Source of the DNA: Anseranas semipalmata
Taxonomy: Eukaryota > Chordata > Aves > Anseriformes > Anseranatidae
Direction of reading: 5' to 3'
Assembly (NCBI GenBank): GCA_013399115.1
Contig: VXAA01003841.1
Coordinates: 30,632-94,631, forward strand
Length of the DNA stretch: 64,000 nucleotides
Position numbers and translations under genes: made by a program. This document shows, in pieces, positions 36,121-49,525 of this stretch (its first letter is position 1; the number at the start of each line of letters is the position of its first letter). The notes beneath the pieces are model-generated. The model was not told where the DNA came from and ran no database searches. It saw only the letters and a list, made by a program, of their open reading frames with translations.

Positions 36121-37360
36121 CTTGCTAACTTCATTTGTGTTCCACAGCCAGCTATTATCCTCTCTGGATTTTCGGCAAGATGAATACCAAAAAACAATTT
36201 TTCAGAATTATACTAGTTAGAACTACACAAATTAATAGTCATTAGCATTTTGCATTTCAGTGTATCTTCTAGGACCATTCAAAACACTGTATTTATTCAG
36301 AATATAATGTCCCTTCTCTGACACCTGTAGCTTCTTTTCTTATCTTCTTTTCCTCTTAGTTTTCCTTTGCTTTAACATCAATCTGATGTGAACATTTCCT
36401 GGAAGTGACAGTAACATTCTGCTGAGCTCCTTATTACATTTTGGCTCATTTTCCTTCTGTGGCATTGTGACAGTAAGGTTGATATGCTTTTGTATTGCAT
36501 GCATTATTGCAGGTCCTTGGTCATTGCTTTCAGATTCTTCAGTCAGATTCTGGCTAATATTTTGCCTTGGCCATGCAGCTTCCTTTTTTTAACTAGCTTC
36601 ATTTGTTTCCTATTTAGTGGAAGGTCATAGCTTATTACTGAAATTTGGAACTTTTCTGTGAGTACTTAGGTTTAACCCTAAGTTTTCTTCTATTCAGACT
36701 CTCTTGAAAGTGCTCTTTCCATCTTTTTAGTTTATCCCCCTCAATTTTTAGCATAAGTCCTGCTTAATCCTCTCACATAAATGTTAGTTATCTGGTTGCT
36801 TAAAAACTTGTTGAGTATTTGGTAGCTAGATAGTTTTAAAATAGATCTTTTGGACTGCACCTTCAGCTTGCTTGACTTTATTGCCTATATTCCTTCTCTA
36901 TTTCTTGATTTTGCAATGAGGTCTTTCACATCCTTGACATTATGGTTATGACATAAATCCTTTTTGTTGAAAGAATGCAAAGGCTGCTGTAAGAAAATGG
37001 GGGATCAAACTAAGTCGTCATGCTCCTGACAGTGACAACTAGTAAATGTTTTGACAAAGAGTAGATAGTGTGATCTTTTCTCCAGTAATGCAATTCAGCA
37101 GTCAAAAATCTGGAAGTAAATGACCAGGTGATCCAATTGTCACATATATGATAGCTACTGGTGGACTTAAAATCTATGAATTCACCTAAATCTGCTCTGA
37201 ACATACATATTCCCTTGACCTCCATTAAATCTGTTGATAATATTTTCTACGGTTGAATTACACACTGAATAAGAAAGTGCTCTGTGTTAAAATGATGCCA
37301 GGCAATTTCAGTGGCTGTCTATGAGAAGTAATCACTACCTCCCTATTTACTTATTCATCC
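36121..37360. other. Unique sequence, no gene seen
   Basis: AT-rich sequence with no recognised repeat, RNA gene or exon. Confidence 0.5.
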
Positions 37361-37498
37361 TACTCACCACATACATTGTACATGGGCTTTACCCTTGCCC
37401 TATTCATACTCACCGCATACATTGTACGTGAGCTTTACCCTTGCCCTATTCCTACTCACCACATGCATTGTACGTGGGCTTTACCCTTGCCCTATTCC
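37361..37498. repeat. 46-bp minisatellite, three units
   Basis: There are three tandem 46-bp units starting at 37361, 37407 and 37453. Each begins 'tactcacc', contains 'cattgtac' and ends 'tttacccttgccctattc'. They differ at only a few positions, so the expansion is fairly recent. The unit is not an integer number of codons and no open frame runs through it. Confidence 0.95.
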
Positions 37499-37826
37499 TG
37501 AATTTTCTAGATTTCCTGAATTGACCTTGGACTTGTCTTGTTACTTTGCCCTTGCATAATGCTTGCTGATAGGACCCTTTGCAGTCACCTGCCCTGCTCA
37601 CTTGCCTTTGGTGCTGTGGGACTGTGCCCTGTCGACAGGGGCATAGCCTACTCTCCATCATGGTTGCCCTTGGCTCTAAGCTTGCCTTCCCTTAGGGAAC
37701 ACCCTGCTTTTGCTGTTCTCTGACAGCATGTGTAATTAAATGGTTTGCATTATATAATGCAGTATAATGGTGTGCATTATTTTGTATTTATTAACATTGA
37801 ATATTTCTTTCTAATCCTCAAGTCAT

Positions 37827-37883
37827 TCAAGAGGATGATGCTCCATTCTTTCTAATCAAGAGGAGATGCTCCACTCATTCTAA
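37827..37883. repeat. 29/28-bp tandem duplication
   Basis: Two units, 37827-37855 and 37856-37883, both begin 'tcaagagga' and end 'ttctaa'. They share 'gatgctcca'. A third decayed start lies just upstream. Confidence 0.85.
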
Positions 37884-38394
37884 TGGCAACAAAGAGGCTG
37901 CCTCCTGTTAATCATCATTTTTCAGTTGCTGTTTTGGAGTAAGCTGTCAGCAGGCATGTCAGAGGATCTGAATTTCTGCATGAAAAAGGCAGCAGTTTCA
38001 GGTTAGAACAAGCCTTCAGAATCAGTCCTTTTTTCTTATATGCTGTGAGGGCTGAGTTACCAGGTTGTAAGTCAGTTTTAATGTGGTCAGCTTTGGTTTC
38101 TCATCAAACCTTAGCATTAACCATTAAGAAAAAAAAAAACATAAAGATAAATGTCTGCCTTTCTGGGTTGGAACAGGAGAAAGGAAGTCATACTTGACAG
38201 ATATTTTTCTTAATTTAACTTGAATTTGTAAAAGTATATTAAGTACCACAGCAATGAGAGCAAGTGATAATAAGACCTAAAGTGCAAGAGGACAGGAAGA
38301 AATATATCATGTATTCCTATAAAGCTCTCAGGAACAAAGGGCAAGGGACAGTGATGATGTTAGCTAAGAAGCTGGGGAAATTGGATGATGTATA

Positions 38395-38512
38395 GCATAA
38401 AGATGTGTAAATTTTTCAAAGGGATATGAGACTTTCTGTAAAGTCCATATATCGCATAAAGATGTGTAAATTCTTCAAAGGGGTATGAGACTTTCCCTGA
38501 AGTCCTTATGCC
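38395..38512. repeat. 59-bp tandem duplication
   Basis: Two 59-bp units start at 38395 and 38454 with 'gcataaagatgtgtaaatt', followed by 'ttcaaaggg' and 'atgagactttc'. They differ at several positions. Confidence 0.92.
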
Positions 38513-38981
38513 TTAAAGTATATAGCACTGTCATAATTCCAAGTGTTTTTTTTTGTTTGTTTGTTTGTTTGTTTTTAATCCCCCAAATGAAGGGAACTTT
38601 TGTTTTCAAGCACCTGAACAAACAGAAAAGTCAGCTGTGATTTCTGATTGTAACTCTTGCAAAAACAGAACAAAAACCAGACAGAAACTGCATGCTGCAT
38701 TCCTTAGCTTTATTTGTATTGTGCTTTTTTTTTCCCCTCACTTACTCCACATATTTTTTCCTCGTACTTATTTAGAGGAAATGCAAGTGACTGCCTAGCG
38801 AAAGACTTACAACTCTGTGTCAGCTGTTCCCTAGTGTCTCTTCTCTAGTTCCTCTTATTCTTTGCATGACAGCTGAAATCTGTCCTCTTTAAACTGTTTA
38901 ACTAGCACGACTCAAGAAAACACTTTTACCCCTTCCAAAAATATTAAATATGGATGCAGACACATAGCAATCCAGGCAGCT

Positions 38982-38984
<3 letters not shown>

Positions 38985-39023
<39 letters not shown>
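38985..39023. repeat. Poly-A run of 39
   Basis: This is an uninterrupted A run followed by a decayed A-rich tail. It could be the tail of an old plus-strand retrocopy, but I see no recognisable body upstream. Confidence 0.95.
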
Positions 39024-39036
<13 letters not shown>

Positions 39037-40641
39037 ACTGCTGGATCTCAAAAAAACAAACATTGTCATATTTAGTGTTGCATCCCAAATAATTAGAGTA
39101 GAATTAAATGGAAGTATGAATGCTTATCCCGTAATACTAAGTACCAAAGATTTGTCTGTGATGTGTATCTCTGGAATGACAATCGTAATCAAAACCTGGC
39201 ACTGTAAGCAGAGTTAGAGAGCCACTTATTTTCTGTTAAGTGGCTTTGCGCTGTCAGCCTGGGACATTTCAATGATCAGAAGCCCAAATGTCTCATTTCT
39301 AATACACAGAACCAGGAGGAAATGCAGTCTTGAGGGGATGAATGATAATATACTCATTCTGGCATTGCAACAGGACAAGGACAATTCCTGGAAAGCTTAC
39401 AGTATATGCTTCAGGCTCTTTAGTTCTATTATTTGAAGTTTAAGGAGTTAATAAGTCAAAGGTAATAGGTGAAGTGTGAGAATGTAGAGAGATAATGAGA
39501 TAGAATTACAAGGATGAAGAAAAGAAGGAAACAACGAATGTTAATTATCTTATTCAAGTCCTACTGTCACTTTGGTAATTCCATTCAATGGGTGTTTAAT
39601 GGCCATTTGCTTTTCATGCTCTCTACACAAAATGGACATAGTGTGGAAGGCTCTTTTAGTACAGATCTAAATTGCACTGACAGTATTTGGATGAAATAGC
39701 TCAAGAAATTTTATTTGTATTCCCATGGTAGGTAGATTTCTTTCCTATCAGTAGTGCCCTAGACTGACTTCCTTATTTTATATAACAAACATATCTGAGA
39801 TCAAGAAAGTGGAGCCTAATAAATAAAATAGCAAGTGGCTGTAAAATCCAGTCTGTCATCTGGATCTGTTATAAGCAGTGATAGTTCTAATGGCGTTAAA
39901 AATCTTATGAACATATTTATTTTCCAAAAAGCCTCATGGTATTTTGGAAAATGTTTGATAGGGAAAAGAAATGTCTTTTTTAGTTAACTTGGTCTTAGGA
40001 AAAAAGAGTTAATTCTCATTTTTGGTAGCAAAATGATGATAGCTTAAAAAATATCAAGTGATTGTTTTAATCCCTGATAACCTTTTATGATATGGTAGGA
40101 ACAATCTATGATCTCTTAGTCCCTACTATAACTTATCAGGAATTAATTTCAAATATAAGTAAAAGCACTGTAAAGAAATGGCTCTCTTGGTATGGCAGCA
40201 CTTTTTTTGCTGGACACTGAAGGAGTATGAACATTGTAGCTAGAGGAAAATCATTTCAAGTATGACCTTCAGAAATTTAAAATGTACGTGAATGGTAAAT
40301 GTATCAGTCACAATAAAATTTACTATTTTTTATGCCCCTTTCAGGGTCTGATGTGGGTAGTTGTAACAGAATTATGACACAATATTTTGATATTTGTGAA
40401 ATAGTAAATGTGCCGTTGCACACTTCTAAACATATCCTCTTTTTTCCTCTTTTCTTTTAAAGACTGTGTTATTTTATACCCCAGATCAGCAGGACTTATA
40501 AGTAGATACTGGTTATGAACATGTCTGGCTACACTGGTCTTTATAATTCACAGTAAATAAACACTGGTATGGGGAGTGCTCCTCAGAACTTTAATATAAT
40601 CAACACAAGAAAGCAAATTATACCTCTCTTTTATAGATGAG

Positions 40642-40668
40642 ACACACACACACACGCGCGTGTGCGCA
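40642..40668. repeat. Alternating (CA)n-CGCGCG-TGTG tract, Z-DNA candidate
   Basis: 27 bases alternate strictly between purine and pyrimidine: CACA units, then CGCGCG, then TGTGCGCA. The flanks around the CGCG centre are also partly self-complementary (ACACACGCGCGTGTG). Confidence 0.85.
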
Positions 40669-41132
40669 ATAGAAAAAAAGTGTGACTTGATAAACTTACA
40701 TTTGAAGTTTGGTAAGAAGGCAGAGAGAGGAGTGCAAACCAACACTTCAGGTAGGATTTTTATTTTTTTCTTAAGCACATAACTACCCTATCTTTCCCAA
40801 GGCAGAGTATAAGATTCCTTAATCTCTGACAATATTTGCCTAAATTATATAGAAGACTTAATAAGGCAAGGATTTTTCCTTACTGGAGCAAATTAGGACA
40901 TTCAGCTCAGGAACACTCCCATTAAAGAGGTGTTTGACTGGTATGTAGTTATCTGTTAAAGTAAACTATTTGAAACCTCCAGAACTTTGGGATAAGAGGG
41001 AAAAGTATGAGATCATGTTCCTTCATGCTTTAGCCCCAGACAGTTCTCTAATTCACAACCAAGAGTCTTGCAATTCAGTACATAAAATTTGATGATACAC
41101 TAATAAACATAGGAAAGGCTACTGCTTGATGA

Positions 41133-41157
41133 CAAAATAAATAAATAAATAAATAAA
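41133..41157. repeat. (AAAT)n microsatellite
   Basis: About six AAAT units in unique sequence. Confidence 0.9.
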
Positions 41158-44100
41158 GTAGTAACATCCATTTCAAACCTTGAATGGATATTACTTACCT
41201 CACAGTGGCTGTACAGTCATAATACATTACAGAATTTTAACCATTTTTTTAGATATGAAAATACTACCTAGTTTTATGATATCACTCATCTTTGAATGCT
41301 AAGAATAAAACAAGCTTAAAGTATGCACATACGTGGCAAGGCATTTGTCTCTAGGAGCAAGATTTGGCATGAGATTTCAAAGTATAGAAACTAAGTTTAC
41401 AATCTACCTATGGTTTTCTTGCAATAAAATTTTCGGTCCTTCTCTCTCTCCATTTACCTTCTTAACATCTAGCTAGCTTCCGATAGTTTTTCTTTAACCT
41501 TTACCTATTTTTATCAGATTCAAGTACTGTGAGATAATTCAGGAGAGTAATGTCTGAGTGAAAGACATCTAATATGTTATTTATTGACCTCTTTTAACTT
41601 CATGTCATTTGCTTCAATCACTTTTGATTGTTTTCCTTTTCCAACTCTGCATTCCAAAAAAGTAAACCATCAGTCCGTCAGCACAACTTGTGGTATTTAT
41701 CAGTACTGACTGAGACTACCTGAATCATCTCTCTCAGTTGAGGTAATCCTTCTCTGATTTCTGATTTTCATCAGAAACTGTCATGCTCTTATCAAAGTGT
41801 CTCAAGTACTCTTCAAAGTAAATTTGATGTTGTTAATATACAGGTCTTTTCATCAACTATGCAGGGTCAAACTTGGTAGTCTGCATATCATTTTGGTCTC
41901 TGTGTTTATAAAGAGGTTTCCTACTCAATTCTAGGCTTTAGGGCTTAGAATCAGAACACTTATGAGGCCAGAGGGACTGTTAGATTATATTTTCTGACCT
42001 GTGATCCTATTCCACAAATAGTAATTTTTGCTGAAAAATAAAATGTGAAGAGGCCAAATACATTTTCAAAGACAGGAAATAGCTGCAGGTATAAAAATGT
42101 TTAAAAATATCTTTTCTTTTTTTTTTAATTATAAAATGCTCGTTTATATATTTTTATAATAAGATATTAAGACAATTTCAAAATTAAAAAATACTGAATT
42201 AAGGTAAGAATAGAAGGAAAAAGCTGAAGGGTTTACAAAAAACAAACTATTTTGTATTGGCTGGAATTACACGCTTTGGATTGTCCCAAATCTACATTTC
42301 TGAGGTGGAGGAGGTGTAGGAGAGAGGAAATCCATTTAGTTTGTGATATGAAATTCTATTATTCACTCAAGTCAAATCACAGACAGTTATATTTTGGTCT
42401 CATTTAGTTTAGCTGACAGATGACCAGTGTTTGATTACTCTTCTGGGAGTTGTAGTTTATCTCTTGTATATTTGAGACATCAAGGAGAGCATTTGCATCT
42501 TCCTTTTAGTTTGTTATGGTGATTAATCACCCTCAGTGTAGTGAAATTTGTACTCGGGATATTATTGCTGTTCATTTGAATGTATGTGTGTGTGCACGTG
42601 TCTATGTAAGGGGAGTAAATGTATTAACTCACTATGCTTAGTTTCTGTGATGACCTATGCTGCTGTACAGTTGAAATGTTTTACCAAAGACAATAGTGCT
42701 TTTATCCATTAGATCTTCATTTGGTTCTTAACCATCTCATCTTAGTATACCTGTTTGTTTGGAATCATTTCGGCCAGAGAGTTTACTCAGTACCCCATTC
42801 TACTTCCTCCTTATAATTCCCATTTTGCTGTAACTTTTATCTTTCCAGAGCAATAACGCCTCTAAAATTTTTCTCTGGAGATATGACTGCTAACTATACC
42901 TTGCTTATATCTTAACCTCAGAAAGCTCCAATGCATGCTTCATTTAATAGTACTCAAATTGAACAAAAACTGTCTGAATTCCAGTTCTTCATAATGTTCT
43001 TTTCTCTTCCTTCCCAACTTGTTTATTTTAAGATCAATTCTTCAGACTTAGATTATACACAGGTTCTATGTTTTCACTTTCTGTATCCTCTGTTTAAAAA
43101 CTTCCTCTTGTAATTCCATAGTTCACAACTGTCTGTTTACTCAGCTAAGATTTATGGCAGTCTGTTCATGGCATATACCCTTGCATCCTGTCCTGCAAGC
43201 TGAACACTGTGTAGATGTCATAAAGGACAAACAGAATTTCAGGAGGAATCCTGAGTATGGCTCCATCAGGTCATTGCATATTATTTGCTGGACTTGTGTA
43301 TGTACGTCAAGAACAGGAGAAGGGTTATCTTTGAAGCCATGATGCCTATTCCATGTGTCAACAGCTTGGAAATAACCACAATGAGAAATGGCAGAGTTTT
43401 TTTTTGTCTGAATCCCAGTGATCATCAAAAGGATGTTCTGAGACAGCACTACTGTATTCCAAGCAGATTCTGTACCTCATTTTCAGGTAACAGGAAGTAT
43501 AGTGTTACCTTTAGGAAAGACAAATATTGGCAAGTCGGATTAGATTTGGAATTGTGTGAACTTTTCACTCAGTACACTTCCAAGGCAACACAAATTCAGC
43601 AAGTTAAATGTTCCATGCAAAGAATGTTTTTGGATATTGTGAGTGTCCTTATAGCAATTGATGATGTATCATAACAGTTTCAGCCAAGGCAGAATGTGAT
43701 CAGAAAGATGAGACAAGGCCTCAGGTTGATAATATTAGACCAGTTTATCACAGAAGTGTCACAAATATCAGTCATTCTTATTAGATAGAGATAAAGACAG
43801 TGAAATACAATTGAAACATCATGTAATAAAGTGCTATGACAGCAAAAGGCAGGGCTGCGTAATCTGTCCAGCTCTATGTCCCAACAAACTTGTCATCTCA
43901 AAGGCAGATGTAATCAAAAACTGAACAAAATAAAGTTTGAGCAAGAAGGATCTATTGACTTATTGACTGAAGTGCAGAGTACTTTTTTGTTTTTTTTCAG
44001 CACCATGTTTTTTAACTCCTGAAAGTACCTGTAAGAGGGCCATATATATTGCATCAAATGGAGAAACATTATAACGCCACATTCATCCTTGAACTAGGAA

Positions 44101-44580
44101 GTGTTAAACATGTCAGGGAGAGGTATGTGAAGCATGCAATATGACCAGAAAAGGAGAACTCTGACAGAAAAGGATAATCTATTTATGTAAAACTGAAAAC
44201 AATCAGAAGAGAATAGATGGATCCTGTAATGTGAGAATAACACCAATGGCACACAAGGGCTGTCTGTGCAGAGGTAAACAAAATAAATTATGACTATTTT
44301 GGGTTCTCAAAGACACTATTTCACTGCAGCAAGGTTTATTGACGGTGGAAGACAGGAACATTTTTCCTAACAATATAAAGCAGAATCTGATTACCTGTTT
44401 ATAAGAGCCACATAGAAGACTTTCAATGAAAAAGATCTAAGCTGGTCAAGGGAATACATTGACCAGATATAAATCTCCATGTAGAGGATTTTGTAGATGG
44501 ATGGAAAGTGTGTCAAAATCTGTTATGATCAATTTCATAGGATTCCATATCTAACATATAAAAAGTGTTTTTTTTTTTTT

Positions 44581-44581
44581 N
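44581..44581. other. Single-N assembly join at a poly-T run
   Basis: One N lies at the end of a run of 12-13 T, so the length of the run is uncertain. Confidence 0.8.
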
Positions 44582-46340
44582 TATCCTTATTTACTGATCT
44601 TCAAGACTTTTTTCCCTCTTGAAATGGGGGAGTTCCTTGTGAGTCTGAAATCTCTTTCTGTATCACTAATTCCTTTAAGAATTGGTCAGTGGCAAATTCC
44701 ATGTGGAAGCAGAAAAATGAGTTTGGTGATTTCAGATGAGTTAGAGGAAAAAATCTGATACATTTAAAATTATTAAATTAAAGTTTTGTGAGATAGATAT
44801 GCCAGGGGTAAGGATGGTCCTTTCACTCACAGTTGAGATATTTTGGAGTTTAGCAATTCAAAATTATCAGCTCTAAATGAGAATGACTATGCATTCAGTG
44901 AGATGCTCCACTGTTCATCAGAAGATTTATGACAAATGAAAACAGAAAAGAAGGTAATGCAACAAACAAGTTACTGTGGATGTTGAATCATTGGAGAGCT
45001 GGTATGCCTGAAAATAAAGGAAGATTGGTCAACAGACAGAGCGACTTTATTGCTGTATTTTTTGTTTTCAAGTTATTTTTGACAAAAAATGGCATGATTT
45101 TAACAGATACTGGTTGTCCTTTTGTATCATTTCAGAAGTTTTTTTCTTTTTCTTTTTCTTTTTTTTATTATTATTGTTATTCTATTCCTTTTCTTTTGTA
45201 AATTGTAACATAATTTCCAGACTGTTCTGAATGCTTGAACGTTTTATATTCTACAAAGGCAGAATAATGGTCCGATGTGTGCAGAAAGATCCATGATACA
45301 CTTACCTGGGGTTTAAGCTGCCTAGAAGTTAGACAGCTCTTACCTGATAACAATATTGCTGTGTGAACACAACACTCTGATCTCAGCAGGGAGCACAAGC
45401 TTCGTCACTGTGCACAGTTACATATCTGTGTAGTTTTGAAGTTGCAGCAACTGCCATGAAGAATACTTAGGCCATGGTCAAAGGGTGGCTGAGCCTGTCT
45501 TTAAACATTTTGTGTAGATACATCCTTTGACTCTTCACACACATCTACTCCCTTTAAAGCAGTAGAGAGATGTATCACCCCGCTGCTTCCAAATACATTC
45601 TTTTGAAACAACTTGGTGCTTTTTATCTAAACTATTCTGTATGGTTGAGAAATTGCTTCTGTTCTAGTGCTTCTTATTTAAGCTGACCTCCTGCCTCTAA
45701 AATATTGCCCTCTTTAGAAAGATAGCATATTACAGCAATGGATGAGGTATTTGCAGAGCTTCTCTAGGGTACTTGCATCCTACCCCCCTTAGCTCCCACA
45801 CTACAAAACTAGTCCCCATTCCCAAAAAATCAGGTAAGAAAAAGCCACATTTTTGACTCCTGTGTTATTTCAGATGACACAAGGGATAGAAACAAGTAGT
45901 CTTCAAGTGTTTCCTTGAGTTTGCAGACCTATAATAATTATTGCTCCACACAGGAGCTTGACAGACCAAATATTAAATGTTTCTGGATTAGGGCATGGTA
46001 GAGTACATGAAAATTTACATTTTCTTTCATTCTTTATGGTTTGCTTATACACCAGCTGTTCTTGAAAGCATGAGCTTTTGGCCCTCTGAACATGTCTCAA
46101 GTGTTCATTTTTCTGATTAAAGGGCTTTACAGACAACTATTAAAAAGAAAAAGAGAGAGAAAAAACTAACTATATCAAACCCTCTGAGTAGCAGATTGCC
46201 AGCCTGACTAAAATGTGGTCTGAGTTTTCAGTATCATTGCTTTAAAGGACAATGTACTATTAAATTGTAAAGGAGTTTAAATTTACAAATGATCTATGAA
46301 TTAAGCCTATTTTATCAGTAATTGATCAAATATTTCTGCC

Positions 46341-46443
46341 TTTCTTTTTTCTTTTTCTTTTTCTTTTTCTTTTTCTTTTTCTTTTTCTTTTTCTTTTTCT
46401 TTTTCTTTTTCTTTTTCTCTTTCTCTTTCTCTTTCTTTTTTTC
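46341..46443. repeat. (CTTTTT)n pyrimidine array
   Basis: About 100 bases of almost pure pyrimidine in 6-bp CTTTTT units, grading into CTTTCT units. A stop-free frame through it is only a consequence of the repeat. Long polypyrimidine mirror repeats can form triplex DNA. Confidence 0.95.
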
Positions 46444-47737
46444 TGAAAGAGTTTTGTGGCCAGTTCTACTTTTCAATGTTCAAGTTATCTTTTTCTGTAT
46501 TCAGTTAATTACCTAGCGTTATATCTATATCATTCAAAAAAAGTGTTTTATGGGAGATATTTTGAAGGGAAGATAACAGCTGAAGAAGCCTACTATGTAA
46601 TATGTTCTTTATTTGACAAATGAATTTTTCTCTTCATCACTGGGAGAAACTTTCTTAGAGAAACAGTAACTCTCACATGCACACACACACTCTTCCAGTT
46701 AATTGTTAACACATGCCACTTGTTTCTGTGCTTTGTTGTACAAGCTCTCAATCTTCTGAAAACTCTGCATAAAATTAAAAGCACCTAAGATGCTGATAAA
46801 GCAAGTGCAATATAGAGCAAACAGGCTATATTAGCTGGGCAACATTTATATACATGTATTTTAAAAGGCATGCCAATGAAATTTAGCACTATGTTTTCTC
46901 ATCTTCTTGCTTAACTTTCCAAACAATATGTGGCACAGGTAAAAGGAGGAGAATGCTTATCAAGTGGTGTCTACTGGTAGAAAAGTAATGAAATCTGATT
47001 GTGTTTTTTAATTTTCATTCCAGCATTTTTCTTGTCTCTCATATGGTCTTAACTATACTTCTGTCCTTCCTCTGGAGTGAAATCTTGCAGTTCTTTCTTT
47101 CGTGCCACAATTCACTAACTCCTGCCCATTCTGAACCAATGTTTACTTCCCTGAGGGTATGAGTATTTTGGGAATCTGTCTCTCATCCCTTGAGATAACT
47201 GTGACTAGTGGCAGGGTGACCGATAGATGTCTTGACAATATATTTTATTTAACAGTACGAAAAAAAAAAAAACAACTAGAGAAAGGCAGACTTTAAAATG
47301 ATAATATTTATGTGTCTCTATCATACCAGAGGTATTATGATCATGTGAGTGAACACGACAGGCTTAGCATTTTGTGCACAATCCCATGGGTTCCTTTGTC
47401 TTGTGTGTTCTTCCTCTGCTGACTTCCCTCAGGCAAAATTGTGTAGTTAATAGCTGTGTATGAATTTATTCATCCACCTAGGAGTATTTTAATCCTGAGC
47501 TTTTTCTGACTTTGTTCCTCCAGCATATTCAGCTAGTTTGCAGGCTTCTCAGAAGAGCAGAGTAAACCCATTAAACTGTTTTGTCTGGCTGTGTTTTGGA
47601 ACAATCCTAAAGCATTGGCAGCCAAGTGTCTGTCAGAAAAAAAATCCTTCCTAATAGGGATGTTGCTACCTTGGCAGAATCCCAGCTACAATCCTCCTGA
47701 CCACCTCACTAATAACAGCTCTGAAGATACATTACTA

Positions 47738-47760
47738 ATTCTTCATGATACATGAAGAAT
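47738..47760. repeat. Perfect 10-bp inverted repeat with 3-base loop
   Basis: The arms ATTCTTCATG and CATGAAGAAT flank ATA. This would form a small hairpin in RNA. No T-run terminator or gene is associated. Confidence 0.7.
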
Positions 47761-49461
47761 ATGTCTAGGTGGAGTGCCTGTGTTTGCAACTGGTATAATT
47801 AAAAAGATCAGTGGCAAAATTCAGAGGAATCTGTGGTTATACTGTCACAAGCAAGTTTCACTTGCTAGTCTTACAAAATAAAACAGGAATAAAAGTAACA
47901 GAAGAATGCAGCAGAAAATGCCATTGCAGAAGGCAATTGTGAATGTTCTCTCTCATTTAAAAAGTTTATGCACCTACAGTCCAATGTTTCAACCAGCAGA
48001 CATTTGTCTCCCCTTTTGCTTCAGTTTTAATCCACAAATGATGACCTGAAATCCAGCTTTACTCATAGCAAACGTCCATAAAATTTCCTTTTATTAGAAT
48101 GATGAGTAATGCATTGCTGCCATACCTTTTTTTTTTTTTTTTTTTTTTAAGAAATGGAACAAGACATAGCTATTTTTTTGACGTTTTATTAAATATCTTA
48201 ATTCTTTAACTAACAATAAAAACCCAAAGAGAAGTTCAATGAATCTCTGTTTTAGCATTGTGCATTGTGATTTAATACATCAGCAAATATAAAACAGCAT
48301 GATGATTAATATTGAGATATTAATCTATTTTTATGTGACAGATATCTTATTACAGGGTGTAAGCCACAAACTGAAGCCTTTGCCTGAGCAATGTGAATTG
48401 GTTGTAAAATCCTAATTGTCAGTAATCTGTCAACCCATTCTTAGCCTATGTATTGTGAGAAGTGACACCCATCTATAATTAAGATTACAATAGATTTATA
48501 TTATTAAGATAAATTACAGTAAAGGATTTTTTTTTTTTTTCAGGTAGAACTAGGGGAGGTACCAGGGGCACTTTGGACAATTAGAAATCATAATTAGATA
48601 ATAGATATTTTACATATGCAAGAATTCAGCCTCTCTCTTAATTTGAAAAGCTGAGGATATATTTCACCCTGAAAAGTGGCTGAGCCAAAGGCTTCCAACT
48701 CTGAACAGTTTAGGAGGAGTGCTGCAGAAAGCTTTCTATTAATCTCATACTTTTTACAGTATGTTAGTGTGAAAGACCAAAAGTCTCAGGAGGATGGTTC
48801 CGACAAGGAAATGGGAAGTTCATAGGAAATTCTAATGAAAACACCAAACTCTTTATTGAAGATATTAAGCTCTTGTTACGTCACAAGTATCTTTTTATAG
48901 ATTATAGCACACAAAGTCTATTTCCTTTCAAAGTAAAACCTAGAGAAGGAAGAATGAAACCCCCCCCAAAAAAGGAGCTGTTACATTTATAGGATTAGGT
49001 GGGAGAAAAGAGTAACCTGTTTTTTCTTCTCTGTTTAAAAAAAATATTGGATCAAAAAATAAAAGTAACATACAATAGTCTGAGAGCCAATGTCTGACAC
49101 AGATATCCCTGTCTGATACAAAAGATGCACAGATTTCAGTAAAGGCCCTAAATATCTTAAGACAATGTTTGTAGGAAAAATTTCTAGTCAGAACACCCAA
49201 AAAGCTGAAAAAAGTCCTTTGTGCTCAAGAAACTTGGTTACTTTTCCTTCAGCTGTTCTGAATGAAAGACACTACACCTTACTATAAAAGTTATCTGTCT
49301 TGTATCCCTAGCACTGCTGTAATCAGACCAACAAGATGAAAAAGATCTTAAGGTTTACTTGGAATAGAGGGGAAATGGGAGGGATGGCACGCTAAACTGA
49401 AGGTGTAATCTGTTTTGGGAATAGGCAGGAACTGCCTGCTGTGGACTGTTTAACAGATAGC

Positions 49462-49525
49462 TTTATTTTATTTTATTTTATTTTATTTTATTTTATTTTA
49501 TTTTATTTTATTTTATTTTATTTTT
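49462..49525. repeat. (TTTTA)n microsatellite, about 12 units
   Basis: Perfect TTTTA pentamers over about 60 bases. The same motif forms the array at 54473-54558. Confidence 0.95.

Larger units (their letters stand above)
38513..46340. other. AT-rich unique sequence with simple repeats, no gene seen
   Basis: It contains (GTTT)n at 38550-38573, a poly-A run, an alternating CA/CG/TG tract, (AAAT)n and a poly-T run ending at an N (44569-44581). The longest open frame is 129 codons (43285-43674, +). It has no recognised motif, overlaps a minus-strand frame and is within chance for this length of sequence. Confidence 0.5.

Noticed and set aside
38985..39023. Poly-A run as the tail of a processed pseudogene
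   Set aside because: No recognisable gene-derived body or target duplication is seen upstream.
43285..43674. 129-codon + strand frame
   Set aside because: It has no recognised domain, and about one frame this long is expected by chance at this base composition.
46322..46516. Phe-rich 64-codon frame
   Set aside because: It is a translation of the CTTTTT repeat array.
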